DNA of 64,000 nucleotides from JAVJUV01 sp040220415 (GCA_040220415.1 JAVJUV010000091.1:62001-126000); one strand, 5' to 3'; counted from the stretch's first letter, positions 9,383-18,498 are shown. The notes: generated by a model from the sequence alone, not told the origin. Translations and numbers: made by a program.

Positions 9383-9407
9383 ACGCCCGCCGGGATGCAG
9401 CGGGCGT
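9383..9407 (-). terminator. Hairpin downstream of the small lipoprotein gene
   Basis: ACGCCCGC (9383-9390) and GCGGGCGT (9400-9407) form a perfect 8-pair GC-rich stem with a nine-base loop. Read on the minus strand it lies 26 bases past the stop of the small lipoprotein gene, but only a short T stretch follows. It is a possible weak terminator. Confidence 0.45.
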
Positions 9408-9432
9408 CGGGTTCTTCTTTCGGCAGTTAAAC

Positions 9433-9651
9433 TCAGCGCGAACGCGAGCAGACACCGGCATCGTCGCAGAACACGCCGGCAAGCCCGCCCACGATCGCAC
9501 CGCGGTCACCATTGCCGTCCACGGCCTTGGCCGCACCATAGCCCAGCGCCGCGCCGACGAGGCCGCGCTCGAGATCACTGTCTACGACGCCGCCCGGACC
9601 ACATGCCGAGAGAAGTGCAGTCGCCGCGATGAGGGGAAAGAGGAATTTCAT
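9433..9651 (-). CDS. Small glycine-zipper lipoprotein
   Basis: A 72-residue precursor. The signal sequence MKFLFPLIAATALLSAC has a clear lipobox (LSAC, lipidated Cys at 17). The mature part has a glycine-rich hydrophobic stretch (GLVGAALGYGAAKAVDG, GAIVGGLAGV) like glycine-zipper envelope proteins, and ends FCDDAGVCSRSR with two cysteines. The start at 9651 is supported by GGAG about nine bases upstream. Its function is unknown; it is probably inserted in or tethered to the outer membrane. Confidence 0.75.
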   Translation of the reverse strand: MKFLFPLIAATALLSACGPGGVVDSDLERGLVGAALGYGAAKAVDGNGDRGAIVGGLAGVFCDDAGVCSRSR

Positions 9652-10071
9652 GTTGTTTCTCCAGTGTAGCCGACAGATTGTCGGCCGGATTGAGGGTTTG
9701 TTTTGCGTGGCGGTTGCAGGTGCCCGAGTTCGGTGAGAATCGATCACTTCGAGGTCTGACAACCGACCCGATCCCCAACTAATCAGATCCCGCGAAGCTA
9801 TCCGATATCGGGCCCGCCGCCGGGAAGCCCGAGATCGCCGTTTCCAGGTGTTATCCGATAGCAAGCATCGCCAAACCCTATGTGGGCAAGGCTTTGGCGC
9901 GATGCGCGGATTTGCGCCGCCCGCGTTCCCGGCGGCGGTCGCCCGCGTTCACGCTTGCTGTGGCTGTGAAGCACTTCATGATCTAACAAGGCAGGTGGAT
10001 CGGGCGGACCGGATTCAGGTTGATGCCTGGACGGAAGGGGCCGCGCTTCGGCATCCGGGAGGGGAGGCGAC
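9652..10071. other. Divergent intergenic region, 420 bp
   Basis: No credible gene was seen. The region separates the minus-strand lipoprotein from the plus-strand alcohol dehydrogenase and must carry both promoters. It holds the repeated TATCCGATA element described separately. An imperfect inverted repeat (CGCCAAA...TTTGGCG) lies around 9868-9899. Confidence 0.5.
9799..9860. promoter_or_regulatory. Repeated TATCCGATA element, possible operator
   Basis: TATCCGATA occurs at 9799-9807 and again at 9852-9860, on the same strand, 53 bases apart. The first copy is embedded in the perfect palindrome CCGATATCGG (9802-9811). Paired sites in front of a divergently placed gene suggest regulator binding; the protein is not encoded next to it. 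Confidence 0.35.
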
Positions 10072-11238
10072 ATGTCCAGCAATACGGTGAAAGCGGCGGT
10101 AATGACCGGACCGGGGGCGGTCGAGGTCATGGAGTTCCCGTACCCGGAAGCCGGCGACGATGGCATGATCATCGAAATGGAGCTTTGCGGCATCTGCGGA
10201 ACCGACAAACACACCTACCGGGGTGAAACCACCCAGTTCGGCGGAACCCCCGCCGAGAAGACCACGCCGTTCCCGATCATCCCCGGCCACGAGATCGTCG
10301 GTCGCGTCGCCGAGATCGGAAGGAACGCCACCTCGCGGCTCGAGTACAACGGGCAGTCGCTGGCGATCGGCGACCGGGTGGTGATGTGCCCCGACATCCT
10401 TTGCGGGCATTGCTGGTATTGCCGCAATTCCTTCGGCTTCCCGCTTTGCGAGAACATCCGGGGCTATGGCAACCACTTCACCTCGACAGAGGCGCCGCAC
10501 CTGATGGGCGGCTGGGCCGAGCATATCTATGTCCGTCCCGACGCCTTCGTGTTCAGGGTTCCCGAAGGCATGGATCCGAAGATCGCGGTGATGGCGGAAC
10601 TGATGACGGTCACGGCGAACCTGGACAAGGCCCGCGCGTTCTCGTCATCCGACGGCGAGGGCTTCGGTCCGGGTGCCAGCGTCGCGATCCAGGGTGTCGG
10701 TCCTCTTGGTCTGCTGCATGTCTTCAAGGCCCGCATCCTTGGTGCGGGCGATATCGTCGCGCTGGACCTTTCGGATTACCGGCTGAACCTGGCGAAGGAG
10801 TTCGGCGCGGATCACACGATCAACGTCACCGGCCTGTCCGGCCCCGAGATCGCCGCCCGGGTCGCCGATGTGACCGGGGGGCGCGGGGCGGATGTCGTGG
10901 TGGAATGCACCGGGGTGGCGGAGGCCGTGGCGCAGGGCGTGAATATCGCCCGGCGGGGCGGCATGTATATCGTTGCCGGCGTATTTGCCGAGGTCGGCAC
11001 GATCACCATCGATCCCCACCACATCGCCGCGCGCCAGTTGCGCATGATCGGAATGTGCAACCATCCGCCAACGGGGTATCCCGCCAGCCTGACCCTGCTC
11101 GACAAGTGGCAGAACCACTTTCCGCTGCACAAGTTCGTCACCCACGATTTCGCCGTCAGCGACGCCGCCGCCGCGATGGAGCGGGTGATGGACATCGAGG
11201 ACTGCATGAAGATCGTCATCCGGCCGGACGGGGTCTGA
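10072..11238 (+). CDS. Zinc-dependent alcohol dehydrogenase (MDR family)
   Basis: A 388-residue medium-chain dehydrogenase. Catalytic-zinc residues are visible: ELCGICGTDKH (Cys42 region) and PGHEIVG (His73-Glu74). The structural zinc loop is CPDILCGHCWYCRN with a further Cys at FPLC. The nucleotide-binding GVGPLGLLHV segment lies in the Rossmann half. It oxidises an alcohol or polyol with NAD(P); the substrate is unknown. GGGAGGGGAGG precedes the ATG. It is transcribed alone and converges on the epimerase gene of the adjacent sugar-acid operon, so a link with that pathway is possible but unproven. Confidence 0.88.
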   Translation: MSSNTVKAAVMTGPGAVEVMEFPYPEAGDDGMIIEMELCGICGTDKHTYRGETTQFGGTPAEKTTPFPIIPGHEIVGRVAEIGRNATSRLEYNGQSLAIGDRVVMCPDILCGHCWYCRNSFGFPLCENIRGYGNHFTSTEAPHLMGGWAEHIYVRPDAFVFRVPEGMDPKIAVMAELMTVTANLDKARAFSSSDGEGFGPGASVAIQGVGPLGLLHVFKARILGAGDIVALDLSDYRLNLAKEFGADHTINVTGLSGPEIAARVADVTGGRGADVVVECTGVAEAVAQGVNIARRGGMYIVAGVFAEVGTITIDPHHIAARQLRMIGMCNHPPTGYPASLTLLDKWQNHFPLHKFVTHDFAVSDAAAAMERVMDIEDCMKIVIRPDGV

Positions 11239-11469
11239 CCGAGCGCCTCGCGCCGACAGGTGTCGAAGCTGCAGCGGGCCACGGTGACGTTCGCATTTTC
11301 GTTCTCGATCCCGAAGCGCCCGGAAAGCATGATAATCAGGCCTGAGTGGCAAACACGCCAACGCCCCGGCCGCAGAAAGGAATTTCCCAGGACCAGAACC
11401 TGAGCATCTAATGCGCCAGTGGTCGGAATGGTCCGGTTTCCGTGCCGGGATAGTCGGGCCGGGATGGTC

Positions 11470-12372
11470 CTATAGTTTGGCCAGGAAACTGTAGTGCGCG
11501 ACAGTACCGGCGAGGCCGTCTTCGAGCTGCATGGGTTCCCAATCGGCGAACAGTTCCGCAAGGGCGGGTTCGGTCTGCGGAAAGGCGACCTGAAGCGGCG
11601 GTCCGGCGGCGTCGATACTGGCGCCCGGCACCAGGCGCGTCAGAACCTTTGCGACGTCCTCGGTCGTTGCGCGCCTTCCGATCAGATTGACCGCATGGGC
11701 GCCGGCCGGCGGCGCTTCGATGGCCGCCAGGAAGATGCGGGCGACATCGTCGGCATGTATCAGGTCGATCTGCCCGGTGAAGGGGATTGTGTAGGGCTCG
11801 CCCAGGGCGGCGGCACGGCAGGCCAGGCTGGGACCGGCGGAGATACCGACCTCGCGGCCCGGACCGTAGACGACGTAGGGCCGGAAGGCGACCGAGGCGA
11901 TACCGTCATCGGCCAGGAAAGCGCGGGCCGAGTGCTCGGCGCCCAGCTTGAAGGCGCCGTATTGCGAGGTCGGGCGCGGCTGGGTCCCGCCGTCGGGTCC
12001 GAACACACCGGCGCTGGACATCCAGGCGACCGAGCCGATGCCGTTGGCGCGTGCGGCGAGAAACGCGTTGATCGTTCCGATCAGGTTGACCTGAGCGCCG
12101 AGAACGGGATCGTCGCGGCAAGCCGGGGTCAGCAGGCCAGCAAGGTGAATGATTCTGTCGCAACCGCGCGCGGCGGCGATGACCTGGTCGGTCACGGTGA
12201 TGTCGCCCGCGATCCAGTCCAGATCGTCGGCAAGTCGGGCGCCTGCGATCTCGGCCACGCGGGCCCGGTTTTCGTGGAGGTCGAAGATGACCGGGACGTG
12301 ACCGGCTTCCACGAGGCGGCGAACGATCCAGCCGCCGATGAAGCCTCCGCCGCCTGTGACGAGGATGCGCAT
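11470..12372 (-). CDS. NAD-dependent epimerase/dehydratase family protein
   Basis: A 300-residue extended short-chain dehydrogenase. It has the nucleotide-binding GGGGFIG motif at the N-terminus, a conserved D (IFDLHEN) for NAD, IIHLAGL in the middle and the catalytic YGAFK. Such enzymes epimerise, dehydrate or oxidise sugars, often nucleotide- or acid-forms. It is the last gene of the minus-strand series that begins with the TRAP importer at 18.5 kb, nine bases after the FAD dehydrogenase, and has AAGGGGCGG before its start. A role as a sugar or sugar-acid dehydrogenase/epimerase in that pathway is inferred. Confidence 0.82.
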   Translation of the reverse strand: MRILVTGGGGFIGGWIVRRLVEAGHVPVIFDLHENRARVAEIAGARLADDLDWIAGDITVTDQVIAAARGCDRIIHLAGLLTPACRDDPVLGAQVNLIGTINAFLAARANGIGSVAWMSSAGVFGPDGGTQPRPTSQYGAFKLGAEHSARAFLADDGIASVAFRPYVVYGPGREVGISAGPSLACRAAALGEPYTIPFTGQIDLIHADDVARIFLAAIEAPPAGAHAVNLIGRRATTEDVAKVLTRLVPGASIDAAGPPLQVAFPQTEPALAELFADWEPMQLEDGLAGTVAHYSFLAKL

Positions 12373-12381
12373 ATCCGCCCC

Positions 12382-13755
12382 TTATGACTTTGCGGCGCTG
12401 AAAATCCGGCCCGGGCTGAGGATGCCGTTGGGGTCGAACGTCTTCTTGAGCGCCGCCATGATTTCCAGTTCTTCGGCGCTGCGGCTGAGTGCGAGATACG
12501 GCGCCTTCAGCCGGCCGATGCCGTGTTCGGCGGAAACCGAACCCGAAAGATCGCTTACGACGCCGTAGACCACCGCCTCGATGCGCTTGCGGGCATCGGG
12601 AACATCGGGAGCGGGCATCATGTTCACATGGATGTTGGAATCGGCCAGATGGCCGAAGACCACCCAGGGCTGGTCCGGCAAGACCTCGGCGAAGCGACGG
12701 CGCAGGGTTTCCACCGCCTCGGGCATCCGGTCGAGCGGGATCGACACGTCGAAGCCGACAGTCGGCGGAAAGTGACGGTCGTACTCGTAAACGGATTCGC
12801 GGAGCGCCCAGAAGCTTTTTCTATCCGCCTCGGAGCGGGCGACGACCGCATCCGCAATCAAGCCGGCATCGTGCGCATCGGCGAGCGCCTCGGTCAGGCC
12901 GCCGGGCGCTTCGATCATGAGGTAAAGGTCGTGGCCGATGGGCAGCGGCGCGACGCGGGCCATCGTGCCGGTTGCGATTTCGTAGAACTCGCGCCACATG
13001 GCCTCGAATACCAGAAGCCCGCCGGGAAGGCGGGTCTCGATGTGGCGCAGAAGTGCGATGGCCTGTGTCGCGTCATCCACGGCGACGAGAGCCGCGTCGA
13101 TGGCCGCGGGCCGCGGATGCAGCGCGAGCACGACGCGGGTGACGATGCCCAGGGTGCCCTCCGAGCCGATCATCAGTTGCGGCCAGTCGTAGCCGGTGTT
13201 GTTCTTCATCATCTTGTTCAGCGAACGCAGGATGCGGCCATCGGGCAGGACCGCCTCCAATCCCAGGACGTTGCGCCGGGTCATGCCGTAGCGCAGCACC
13301 TGGTTGCCGCCGGCATTGGTGGCGACGTTGCCGCCGATCGTGCAGGTGCCTCGCGCTCCGAGGTCGATGCCGACGAGGAAGCCCGCTTCCCCGGCGGCCT
13401 GCTGGATCACCTGCAAGGGTGTTCCGGCGAGTGCGGTCAGTGTGCCGCTGGCCGGGTCGATCTCCTCGATCCCGGTCATCCGTTCGAGCGAGATCGCGAT
13501 CTCGTTCCCGGCTGGATGCGCACCCTGTGCCAGCCCCGTCATTCCGCCCTGCGGGACCACGGGCCGGCGATGGGCATTGCAGAGGCTGAGCGCGGTGGAG
13601 ACCTCTTCGGTGCTGGATGGCAGAACGAGGGCGGCGGGAATGGTCGGAACGCCGCCCGACCAGTCAGCGCGGTTGCGCTGCGGGACGTCTTCGCCGGTAA
13701 GCACCGCCCTCGGACCGAGGGCTTCACGCAAGGCATGGATCAATGGGTCACTCAC
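12382..13755 (-). CDS. FAD-linked 2-hydroxyacid dehydrogenase (GlcD/D-lactate dehydrogenase-like)
   Basis: A 457-residue protein with an N-terminal PCMH-type FAD domain (VVPQGGMTGLAQGAH, GTCTIGGNVATNAGG, YGMTRRNVLGLE) and a C-terminal FAD-oxidase domain ending SAEHGIGRLK and FDPNGILSPGRIF, the signature of glycolate/D-lactate/D-2-hydroxyglutarate dehydrogenases. It would oxidise an (R)-2-hydroxyacid to a 2-oxoacid and pass electrons to the respiratory chain or an electron-transfer flavoprotein. It starts with GTG at 13755 behind AAGGAGAG. Its position between GntR and the epimerase suggests it oxidises a hydroxyacid released in the sugar-acid pathway. Confidence 0.87.
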   Translation of the reverse strand: MSDPLIHALREALGPRAVLTGEDVPQRNRADWSGGVPTIPAALVLPSSTEEVSTALSLCNAHRRPVVPQGGMTGLAQGAHPAGNEIAISLERMTGIEEIDPASGTLTALAGTPLQVIQQAAGEAGFLVGIDLGARGTCTIGGNVATNAGGNQVLRYGMTRRNVLGLEAVLPDGRILRSLNKMMKNNTGYDWPQLMIGSEGTLGIVTRVVLALHPRPAAIDAALVAVDDATQAIALLRHIETRLPGGLLVFEAMWREFYEIATGTMARVAPLPIGHDLYLMIEAPGGLTEALADAHDAGLIADAVVARSEADRKSFWALRESVYEYDRHFPPTVGFDVSIPLDRMPEAVETLRRRFAEVLPDQPWVVFGHLADSNIHVNMMPAPDVPDARKRIEAVVYGVVSDLSGSVSAEHGIGRLKAPYLALSRSAEELEIMAALKKTFDPNGILSPGRIFSAAKS

Positions 13756-13848
13756 GACGCTCTCCTTACGGCGGAATGCCCGGTCTTCGGGTCGTTTCCG
13801 CCAGGGTTTCGGTTATGATAGAATGATGCCAATCGCGCGAAGCGAGGC

Positions 13849-14646
13849 TCACTTCTGCTCGTTTGGCGCATCGAATTCCAGACTGAAGGCATCGGCGCGA
13901 TTTCGGTTGATGGTCAGTTCCACCGGTTCTCCGCTGGTGCTGTAGTAGATCATTTCCATCGCCATTACGGGCGCGCCCTCCTGGTAGGACAGTTGCTCGG
14001 CAAGGGTGGCATCGGCCACCTCGGCGCTCACCGTCACATGAGCCCCGCGCAGCTTGATCCCCAGATGTCGCTGAACGGCTCGGAAGATGACGACGTCGTC
14101 GAAATCATCGCGTTTGAGCCGCGCGCCAATGGCGGGCGGAAAATAGAAGACGTTTTGCGAGACCGGCTGCGTTCCGGAATGCAGCACGGCCTCGAGGCAC
14201 CATACGAACTCGTTGGAGCCAAGGCCGAATACCTGCTGGGCGCGGGCCGATCGCCGCTTGCGGTAATTCAGGATCTCGATGCGCCGCCCGGCGGTCGAGG
14301 CGATGATCGCTTCGAGACTTTTGAAATTGAAGCTGGTGGTCGCCTTGGGCGGCGGCGCGGTCACGACGGCGGGTTTCGCCGACTGCTTGCGAACGAGGCC
14401 CTCGTCGGCGAGATCGCGCAACGCCTGCCGGACGGTGATCAGGCTTACCCCGAAGAATTCGGACAGGTCGGCCTCGCGCGGGAGGGTAAGGCCCGGGGGA
14501 AACCGGCCGCTCTCGATCGGTTCGCGCAGAATGTCGGCGATCTGGCGGTAGAGAGGGCCGGCGTTGCGGTCGAGATGGGCGCCGGCCAGAGTGGTCAGCA
14601 CGTCGGGCGGCGGGTCAGCCGTATTCGTCTTTGCGGCATTCTTCAT
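13849..14646 (-). CDS. GntR/HutC-family transcriptional regulator (UTRA domain)
   Basis: A 265-residue regulator: an N-terminal winged helix (GPLYRQIADILREPIESG, LPREADLSEFFGVSLITVRQALRDL) and a C-terminal UTRA ligand domain with the chorismate-lyase-like fold (VWCLEAVLHSG, VELTINRNRADAFSLEF). The ATG at 14646 is chosen because AGAGGG lies upstream; a longer frame starting at 14703 has no such site. It lies inside the minus-strand catabolic series, 142 bases after an SDR gene, and is followed by the FAD dehydrogenase. It probably senses a pathway metabolite and controls the sugar-acid regulon, including itself. Confidence 0.87.
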   Translation of the reverse strand: MKNAAKTNTADPPPDVLTTLAGAHLDRNAGPLYRQIADILREPIESGRFPPGLTLPREADLSEFFGVSLITVRQALRDLADEGLVRKQSAKPAVVTAPPPKATTSFNFKSLEAIIASTAGRRIEILNYRKRRSARAQQVFGLGSNEFVWCLEAVLHSGTQPVSQNVFYFPPAIGARLKRDDFDDVVIFRAVQRHLGIKLRGAHVTVSAEVADATLAEQLSYQEGAPVMAMEMIYYSTSGEPVELTINRNRADAFSLEFDAPNEQK

Positions 14647-14669
14647 GCAGTGTTTCCCTCTCGTCCCAG

Positions 14670-14707
14670 ATACTTGAAAAACACGGCGGTCCGGCAAGGG
14701 CAAGTAT
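14670..14707. promoter_or_regulatory. Inverted repeat ATACTTG...CAAGTAT upstream of the GntR gene
   Basis: ATACTTG (14670-14676) and CAAGTAT (14701-14707) are perfect inverted 7-mers 24 bases apart, directly upstream of the GntR start at 14646. The position fits an autoregulatory operator or a paired half-site. The gene-free gap 14647-14788 is where an internal promoter would lie. Confidence 0.4.
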
Positions 14708-14788
14708 TTGACGCCAATACCAGGGCCCCTTCACCACAAGGTCTTGTCTGGCGAGCCGGTGCCTTTCGCCAGCTGCGGGGCCTGCAAG

Positions 14789-15568
14789 CTACCAATCGCG
14801 TGCGTACCCTGCTGTCCAGCCGCCGTCGATGACCAGCGTATGGCCGGTGATGTACGAGGCGGCCGGCGAGGCCAGAAAGGCGACACCCTGCGCCATTTCC
14901 CGTGGCGTGCCCGGCCGTTTCATGGGGATCGTCGCCATCTGGCTTTCATGAAGGCCGCTGGCCTTGCTGGCCGGATCCTGCATCCACCGGTGCCAGGCTT
15001 CAGTTGCGGTCGAGCCGGGAGCGACGGCGTTGACGCGGATACCCTCAAGCGCCAGTTCCAGCGCCATTCCCTTTGTCAGATTGATGACGGCGGCCTTGGC
15101 GGCGATGTAGGGGCTTTGCAGCCGCATCGGCGCGATGCCGGTTGTCGAGGCGATGTTCACGACGGCGCCGGATTTTTGCGCCTTCATCCCGCCCGTGACG
15201 GCGCGGGAAACGAGGAACAGGCCGGTCAGGTCGATGGCGAGGATATCGTCCCAGGCCTGGACGGGAAAAGCGTCGATGGTCTTGCGGTCCTCGGCCTTGA
15301 CGCCGATTCCGGCGTTGTTGACCAGGATGTCGATGCGATCGTGCCGTTTCATCACCTCGGCCACGCCGCTTTCGATCGCCTCGCGGTCGGCGACGTCCAT
15401 CGCGATCCAGTCGCCCTTGCCCTCGGCCGTCGCGGCCACCTTTTCCACGTCGCGGTCCGAGAACACCACCGTGGCCCCGCTTTCGGCCAGCGTCTCGGCG
15501 CAGGCCTTGCCGATACCGTCGGCGGCCCCGGTCACGAGTGCGATCTTGCCTTCAAGATCAAACTTCAT
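14789..15568 (-). CDS. SDR family oxidoreductase
   Basis: A 259-residue classical short-chain dehydrogenase: TGAADGIG cofactor loop, NNAGIG, a Ser in NIASTTG and the catalytic YIAAK, ending with the usual GHTLVIDGGWTAG. The ATG at 15568 has GAAAGG nine bases upstream; the TTG at 15577 abuts that site and is less likely. It directly follows dctM (19 bases), so it is co-transcribed with the TRAP importer and probably oxidises the imported compound or an early intermediate. Confidence 0.87.
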   Translation of the reverse strand: MKFDLEGKIALVTGAADGIGKACAETLAESGATVVFSDRDVEKVAATAEGKGDWIAMDVADREAIESGVAEVMKRHDRIDILVNNAGIGVKAEDRKTIDAFPVQAWDDILAIDLTGLFLVSRAVTGGMKAQKSGAVVNIASTTGIAPMRLQSPYIAAKAAVINLTKGMALELALEGIRVNAVAPGSTATEAWHRWMQDPASKASGLHESQMATIPMKRPGTPREMAQGVAFLASPAASYITGHTLVIDGGWTAGYARDW

Positions 15569-15586
15569 TCGTTTCAACCTTTCTTC

Positions 15587-16861
15587 TCAGCGCCCGATCA
15601 GTGTGGGAATTCCATTGGACAGGACAGGGAAATAGCACAGCAAGAGGAGCACGCCGATCTCGGCGAGAAAGAACCACCGCAGCTCCTTCCAGAGCGCGCC
15701 CATCGAGATTTCCCCGATCCGGCAGGTCACGAAAAGGCAGACGCCGACCGGTGGCGTGATCAGACCGATGGTCACCGCGATCAGCATCACCATGGAGAAC
15801 TGGCTGTCGTCGATGCCCATCTGGCGGGTCAGCGGCAGCAGGATCGGGGCCATCAGGAACAGGGCCGGTCCGGCATCGAGGACGAGGCCGACCAGGATGA
15901 AGAAGGTCGCGCACACGACGAGGAACAGGAACGGGTAGTCGCTGAACACGCCCAGCAACGCGCGGGCATGGCCCTGAACGCCAGCCAGGATCAGAACGTA
16001 GTTGATGATCTGCACGGTGGCGAAGATCAGGAACAGGGCGGCGGTCAGGCGGGCGGCAACGCGGAACGACTCGAGTGTCGAGCGCAGGGTAAGTTCGCGG
16101 AAGACAATGCCGCCCAGCAGGATCGCGAGAAGCACCGCGATGCCCCCTGCCTCGGTCGGCGTGAAGACACCCGAGATGGTTCCGAACAGGATGAACATCG
16201 GCAGCGACAGGACGATCAGGCCGTCGCGCAGCGCCTTGGGACGCTCGGGCCTGGGCACCATCATGGCGCTGAGCGGAAGATCGCCCCGCAGCGACTTGAT
16301 GAACACGACCAACGCGCAGGAGCCGCCCAGCAAGAGCCCCGGAACGATCCCGGCGGCGAACAGCGTCAGAACCGAGAGGTCGGCGAGCGCGGCGTAGATC
16401 ACCATGATGACCGAAGGCGGAATGATCGGGCCGATGATCGAGGACGCGACCGTCAGGGATGCGGCGAAGGCCTTGCTGTAGCCTTCCTTGGGCATGGCGT
16501 TGATGAAGACCCGGCCCAGCGAGGCAATATCGGCGATGGCGGTGCCGGAGATGCCCGCGAAGAGGATCGAGGCGACGATGTTGGCATAGGCCGTGCCGCC
16601 CCGGATCCGGCCGACGATCAGGGCGGAAAGACTGATCAGCCGGTCGGAGAGACGGGCCCGCACCATCAGTTCGCCCACGACGATGTAGAAGGGCGCTGCG
16701 AGCAGGACGAAAGTGTCCAGACCGGCGAACATCCGGCTGGCGACCGTCAGAAAGGCGAGGTCTTCCATCCAGAGGCCTGCCAGCGCGGCAAGACCGAAGG
16801 CGAATGCGATGGGCAGACCGCCAAGGATCAGGATCGCCAGAACGAGAAACAGGAGGCTCAT
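15587..16861 (-). CDS. dctM: TRAP transporter large permease (DctM)
   Basis: A 424-residue protein with twelve or so hydrophobic segments and the DctM hallmarks GGIVFRELT-type loops, SSIIGPIIPPSVIMVIYA and ITPPVGVCLFVTC. It is the ion-coupled translocating subunit of a tripartite ATP-independent periplasmic transporter. Its start overlaps the dctQ stop by four bases (16858-16861). With DctP and DctQ it imports an organic acid, probably the sugar acid processed by neighbouring genes. Confidence 0.92.
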   Translation of the reverse strand: MSLLFLVLAILILGGLPIAFAFGLAALAGLWMEDLAFLTVASRMFAGLDTFVLLAAPFYIVVGELMVRARLSDRLISLSALIVGRIRGGTAYANIVASILFAGISGTAIADIASLGRVFINAMPKEGYSKAFAASLTVASSIIGPIIPPSVIMVIYAALADLSVLTLFAAGIVPGLLLGGSCALVVFIKSLRGDLPLSAMMVPRPERPKALRDGLIVLSLPMFILFGTISGVFTPTEAGGIAVLLAILLGGIVFRELTLRSTLESFRVAARLTAALFLIFATVQIINYVLILAGVQGHARALLGVFSDYPFLFLVVCATFFILVGLVLDAGPALFLMAPILLPLTRQMGIDDSQFSMVMLIAVTIGLITPPVGVCLFVTCRIGEISMGALWKELRWFFLAEIGVLLLLCYFPVLSNGIPTLIGR

Positions 16862-17370
16862 TCCGCCGACCCCGCGTTATCCGCCGGCATATCGGTTCCG
16901 TAGAAGCTTTCCCATGTCCGGAGCAACTCGGCGAGCAGGATGAGCGCGGCGCCGACCGCTATGGCGCCGTAGGCCCAGAGCATGACGACGCCGGTCGTGG
17001 GCGCGGTCTGCATCCCGTTCAGGATGCAGTATCGCACGCCCTGCCAGAGGACGACCGCGGCGAAGACCGAGGACAGAAGATGCAGCAGAGTTTCGTGCAT
17101 GCGCTGGACAAGGGGCGAACCCTTGAAGCGAAACAAATCAAGGCTGAGATGTTCGGAGCGGTAACTGACCGCGGCGGCTGCGAGGAAGGTGAGCCAGATC
17201 GAGCCGTAGCGCATGATCTCTTCGCTCCACGACAGCGAATCGAGCATGACGTAGCGCATGAACACGGCGACGATGTTCAGCAAGGTGATCCCGATCAGGA
17301 TCAGGGCGCTGATCAGTTCGGCGGCTTCGAGGACCACCCTGATAGCCGGACGCACGCCCAGTTTCGACAT
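16858..17370 (-). CDS. dctQ: TRAP transporter small permease (DctQ)
   Basis: A 170-residue protein with four predicted membrane helices, including LNIVAVFMRYVMLDSLSWSEEIMRYGSIW, the W/EE region typical of DctQ (only its pattern is cited). It is the small membrane subunit partnering DctM. It lies between dctP and dctM, 75 bases after dctP and overlapping dctM by four bases. Confidence 0.9.
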   Translation of the reverse strand: MSKLGVRPAIRVVLEAAELISALILIGITLLNIVAVFMRYVMLDSLSWSEEIMRYGSIWLTFLAAAAVSYRSEHLSLDLFRFKGSPLVQRMHETLLHLLSSVFAAVVLWQGVRYCILNGMQTAPTTGVVMLWAYGAIAVGAALILLAELLRTWESFYGTDMPADNAGSAE

Positions 17371-17445
17371 CTGGTCTTCCCCTTCGCAGGCAAGCGGACG
17401 ACGGCGCCCCGACGAGAGCCGTCGTCCCTGTTCTGCCAGCGAATG

Positions 17446-18498
17446 CTATTGGTCGTACAGCCGTGCCTCGGCTTCCTTGGCGGCGACCAGAACCTTGGCC
17501 ACCACCTCGTCACCGATCTGCGAACTGATGAAGTCCACGACAGCCTGCTGGGACGTATCGCGGAACATCGCCTTCTCGCTTGGCGAATTGACGTGAACCT
17601 CCATCCCGAGATCGCGCAGCTTGTCGACGGCGACGATGTCCGCGGCGGTCTTGATCGCATTGGCCAACTGGCTGTGGAGAGCCACGGCTTCATGCAGGAT
17701 CTTCCGCTGGTCCTCGGTCAGGCTGTTGTAGACCCCATCGTTGATCAGGATGAGGTGGAAGCCGTAGACGTGCTCGTTGACGCTCATGTACTTCTGCACT
17801 TCGTAGAGCTTGCCATCGAGCACGGTGATCGCCGCGTTCTCCTGCCCGTCGACCACGCCCGTGCGCAGCGCCGGCGCCAGTTCCGGCCATGCGATCGGGG
17901 TCGCGGAAGCGCCCATCGCCCCCATGAACTCGACGTAGACCTGGCTTTGCATGGTGCGCATCTTCAGCCCGGACATATCTTCGGGCGTCTTCACTTCGCG
18001 CTTGTTGTTGGTGATGTTGCGGAAGCCGTTCTGCGAGAAACCGAGTGTGCGAAGGCCGGTGGCTTCGCGCATCTCGTCGGTCATCTGCCTTACCGTTTCG
18101 GTCTGGGTGAACTGCCAGGCCGCCGGCGAGGACGCGAAAAGGTAAGGTATCTGGAATGCCTGCATCGGCGCATAGAACGAGCCCAGAACCGAATCGTCGG
18201 TGAGCGCCATGTCCAGGGTGCCGTTCTTGACCTGCTCGGTCACCTGCAACGAACCGCCCAGCGTGTTCCAGAAGATCTCGATCTCCATCGTGCCGCCGGA
18301 CTTGTAGGCGACGTAGTCCCGCATTGCGCGCAGACCGACCGACATCCCGTCGGTTTCCGATTCGTTGGCGCCCACCGAGAACCGCAGCTTGACATCGGCC
18401 GCCGAGGCCGCGCCGGTCAATGCGCCAGCACCTATCACGATCGCGGCCATCGCTGTCACCAGCCCCCGGCGCACGCTTTCCATACGAAGTTCAAGCAT
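17446..18498 (-). CDS. dctP: TRAP substrate-binding protein (DctP)
   Basis: A 350-residue periplasmic binding protein with a signal peptide ending ASAADVKL. The DctP fold is clear: VTEQVKNGTLDMALT, then VKTPEDMSGLKMRTMQS, where the arginine of KMRT is the conserved carboxylate-binding residue, then VVDGQENAAITV. Retention of the Arg implies an acidic ligand. GGGAGG lies six bases before the ATG. This is the first gene of the minus-strand operon; upstream is the divergent region with the ATTATA-N4-TATAAT palindrome. Confidence 0.92.
   Translation of the reverse strand: MLELRMESVRRGLVTAMAAIVIGAGALTGAASAADVKLRFSVGANESETDGMSVGLRAMRDYVAYKSGGTMEIEIFWNTLGGSLQVTEQVKNGTLDMALTDDSVLGSFYAPMQAFQIPYLFASSPAAWQFTQTETVRQMTDEMREATGLRTLGFSQNGFRNITNNKREVKTPEDMSGLKMRTMQSQVYVEFMGAMGASATPIAWPELAPALRTGVVDGQENAAITVLDGKLYEVQKYMSVNEHVYGFHLILINDGVYNSLTEDQRKILHEAVALHSQLANAIKTAADIVAVDKLRDLGMEVHVNSPSEKAMFRDTSQQAVVDFISSQIGDEVVAKVLVAAKEAEARLYDQ

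Noticed and set aside
9863..9905. Possible tRNA or structured RNA from the CGCCAAA...TTTGGCG symmetry
   Set aside because: The arms are short, there is no cloverleaf pattern or T-loop consensus, and nothing else supports an RNA gene.
14708..16903. 731-residue plus-strand open frame
   Set aside because: It is antisense to the SDR and dctM genes, rich in His, Gln, Asp and Gly, with no recognisable domain.
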